Shown here: one piece after another, positions 5,307 through 6,638 of the stretch
Layout of the letters: every line of letters begins with the position of its first letter
Numbering within the stretch: position 1 is the stretch's first letter
NCBI GenBank assembly: GCA_002369295.1
Contig: DFDR01000171.1
Location: 435-7,072, forward strand
Source of the DNA: Desulfovibrionaceae bacterium UBA3823
GTDB taxonomy: Bacteria > Desulfobacterota > Desulfovibrionia > Desulfovibrionales > Desulfovibrionaceae
DNA length: 6,638 nt
Direction: 5' to 3'
The notes under the pieces: generated by a model
Seen by the model: the letters and a program-made list of their open reading frames with translations, nothing else
Databases searched by the model: none
What the model was told of the DNA's origin: nothing
Position numbers and translations under genes: made by a program

Positions 5307-6638
5307 CTACTTCCGTCTGGCGTCCCAGGAAGCCTGGACTGCCTCGGCGAAGGCCCTGGCGCCCTCGAGCAGCTGATCGGCGGGCATGGTGCCCTTCTCG
5401 CCGGTCAGGCGGTTCTTGGTCTCGACGACGCCCTTGGCCAGGCCCTTGCCGCCGCAGATGAACTGCATGGGCAGGCCGAGGAGGTCGGCGTCCTTGAACT
5501 TGACGCCGGGCCGTTCCGTCCTGTCGTCCACCAGGGACTCGAGGCCGAGGGAGGCCAGAGCCTTCTCGAGCTCTTCGGCCTTGGCCATGACGGCCCCGTC
5601 CGCCGGATCGAGGACGAGGATCTCGCAGGCAAAGGGCGCGATGGCGGGCGGGAAGACGATGCCGTTGTCGTCGTGGTTCTGCTCTATGGCCGCTGCCAGC
5701 ACGCGCGAGACGCCGATGCCGTAGCAGCCCATGACCATTTCCTGCTCCCTGCCGCCTTCGTCCAGGTAGACGCAGTGCATGGCGTGGGAGTACTTGGTGC
5801 CGAGCTTGAAGATGTGGCCCACTTCGATGCCGCGGGTGAGCTCCAGCGGAGCGCCGCAGCGCGGGCAGCGGTCGCCGGCCTCGGCAAGGCGCAGGTCCGC
5901 GTAGCGCTCGACCTTGCAGTCGCGTGCCAGATCCACGTTGACGTGGTGGGCGTCGCCCTTGTTGGCGCCGGTGACCCAGCCCGTGCCTCCCTGCAGCTCG
6001 AGGTCGGCATAGACGGGAATGTCAAGGCCGCAGGGACCGGCAAAGCCGAGCGGAGCGCCGGTCGCCTTCTCGACCAGCTCGGGCGCAGCCATCTCGGCGG
6101 ATTCGGCGCCGAGCATGTTCTTGACCTTGATTTCGTTGACCTCGCGGTCGCCCCGGACCAGCACGGCGACGGGCTTCCCGTCCACGTTGAAGATCATGGT
6201 CTTGACGAGCTTCGAGGCAGGCACGCCCAGGAACTTCGCCACTTCGGCCACGCTGTGCAGGCCGGGGGTGGCGACGGTTTCCCTGGCCGGGCAGGCGGGC
6301 GCCTCGCCTTCCGCCTTCCAGACGAGCTCGCAGCGCTCCACGTTGGCCGCGTAGTCGCAGGCGGAGCAGGAGGCGATGGTGTCTTCGCCGGCGTCGGCGA
6401 GCACGTGGAACTCGTGGGAGAAGCTGCCGCCGATGGAGCCGGAGTCGGCCTCGACGGCGCGGAAGCGCAGGCCGAGGCGGGAGAAGATGCGGTGGTAGGC
6501 GTCGTTGGCGTCGCGGTAGGCCTGGGAGGCGCCGGCATCGTCGGCGTCGAAGGAGTAGCCGTCCTTCATGATGAATTCGCGTCCGCGCATGAGGCCGAAG
6601 CGGGGACGGATCTCGTCGCGGAACTTGGTCTGGATCTG
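5307..6638 (-). CDS. proS: Prolyl-tRNA synthetase, bacterial type with editing domain (partial at right edge)
   Basis: ProRS is the cytoplasmic class II synthetase that charges tRNA-Pro. The frame is open to the right edge, so 443 C-terminal residues are visible and roughly 125-130 N-terminal residues, including motif 1, are missing (E. coli ProRS has 572). Counting from the first visible residue: motif 2 [16 protein letters not shown] (11-26), [11 protein letters not shown] (67-77), a YbaK-like INS editing domain (about 115-235) containing SKLVKTMIF and [25 protein letters not shown] (272-284), motif 3 GCYGIGVSR (304-312) and the anticodon-binding domain (about 335-443) with [20 protein letters not shown]. 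The INS domain in other bacteria hydrolyses Ala-tRNA-Pro. Two Cys pairs (CSAC 91-94 and CPRC 258-261) could hold a structural zinc. The ATG at 6590 lies inside motif 2 and is not the start. It is the most upstream gene seen in the apparent operon. Confidence 0.97.
   Translation of the reverse strand, partial: QIQTKFRDEIRPRFGLMRGREFIMKDGYSFDADDAGASQAYRDANDAYHRIFSRLGLRFRAVEADSGSIGGSFSHEFHVLADAGEDTIASCSACDYAANVERCELVWKAEGEAPACPARETVATPGLHSVAEVAKFLGVPASKLVKTMIFNVDGKPVAVLVRGDREVNEIKVKNMLGAESAEMAAPELVEKATGAPLGFAGPCGLDIPVYADLELQGGTGWVTGANKGDAHHVNVDLARDCKVERYADLRLAEAGDRCPRCGAPLELTRGIEVGHIFKLGTKYSHAMHCVYLDEGGREQEMVMGCYGIGVSRVLAAAIEQNHDDNGIVFPPAIAPFACEILVLDPADGAVMAKAEELEKALASLGLESLVDDRTERPGVKFKDADLLGLPMQFICGGKGLAKGVVETKNRLTGEKGTMPADQLLEGARAFAEAVQASWDARRK

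Noticed and set aside
6588..6590. ATG at 6590 as the start of proS
   Set aside because: The frame stays open to the window edge, and the 16 upstream codons encode the conserved run up to class II motif 2, so the true start lies outside the window.

Overview
This is a GC-rich (about two-thirds G+C by eye) bacterial chromosomal window. It holds six genes, all on the minus strand, so transcription runs from right to left. The products are housekeeping proteins of ordinary bacterial type. The YchF N-terminus, the codon usage and the order proS-xseA-xseB-ispA-dxs fit a Desulfovibrionaceae-like sulfate reducer or relative (Desulfobacterota). That assignment is inference from memory of related proteins and is only moderately secure.

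Layout in transcription order: (1) proS, prolyl-tRNA synthetase, whose N-terminal part lies beyond the right edge (6638 down to 5307). (2) xseA, large subunit of exodeoxyribonuclease VII, with a GTG start 12 nt after proS (5294-3693). (3) xseB, the small subunit, 36 nt further on and with an unusually long C-terminal tail (3656-3282). (4) A 73-nt gap with two tandem RNA hairpins, the second directly touching the Shine-Dalgarno of the next gene. (5) ispA, a bacterial type II farnesyl diphosphate synthase (3208-2321). (6) dxs, the entry enzyme of the MEP isoprenoid pathway, only 7 nt after ispA and without a good ribosome binding site of its own (2313-418). (7) A 147-nt gap with a near-consensus sigma70-type promoter, then the first 90 codons of ychF, a ribosome-associated P-loop NTPase, which runs off the left edge (270-1).

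proS to dxs look like one operon: one strand, short gaps, and no convincing terminator or internal promoter. XseA and XseB form the single-strand-specific ExoVII nuclease. Dxs makes 1-deoxy-D-xylulose 5-phosphate, and IspA acts at the far end of the same pathway by condensing IPP and DMAPP to farnesyl diphosphate for quinone tails and undecaprenyl carriers. The xseB-ispA-dxs linkage is widespread in bacteria, including E. coli. ychF appears to start a separate transcription unit.

I found no mobile element, CRISPR array, RNA gene or unknown gene, and no evidence of a novel system. The points worth a second look are modest: a regular 66-67 residue repeat in the XseA coiled coil, an XseB tail extension, a divergent XseA N-terminal domain, the hairpin pair before ispA, apparent ispA-dxs translational coupling, and the ychF promoter. 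Long open frames opposite or out of phase with dxs and xseA are shadows of GC-rich coding sequence.
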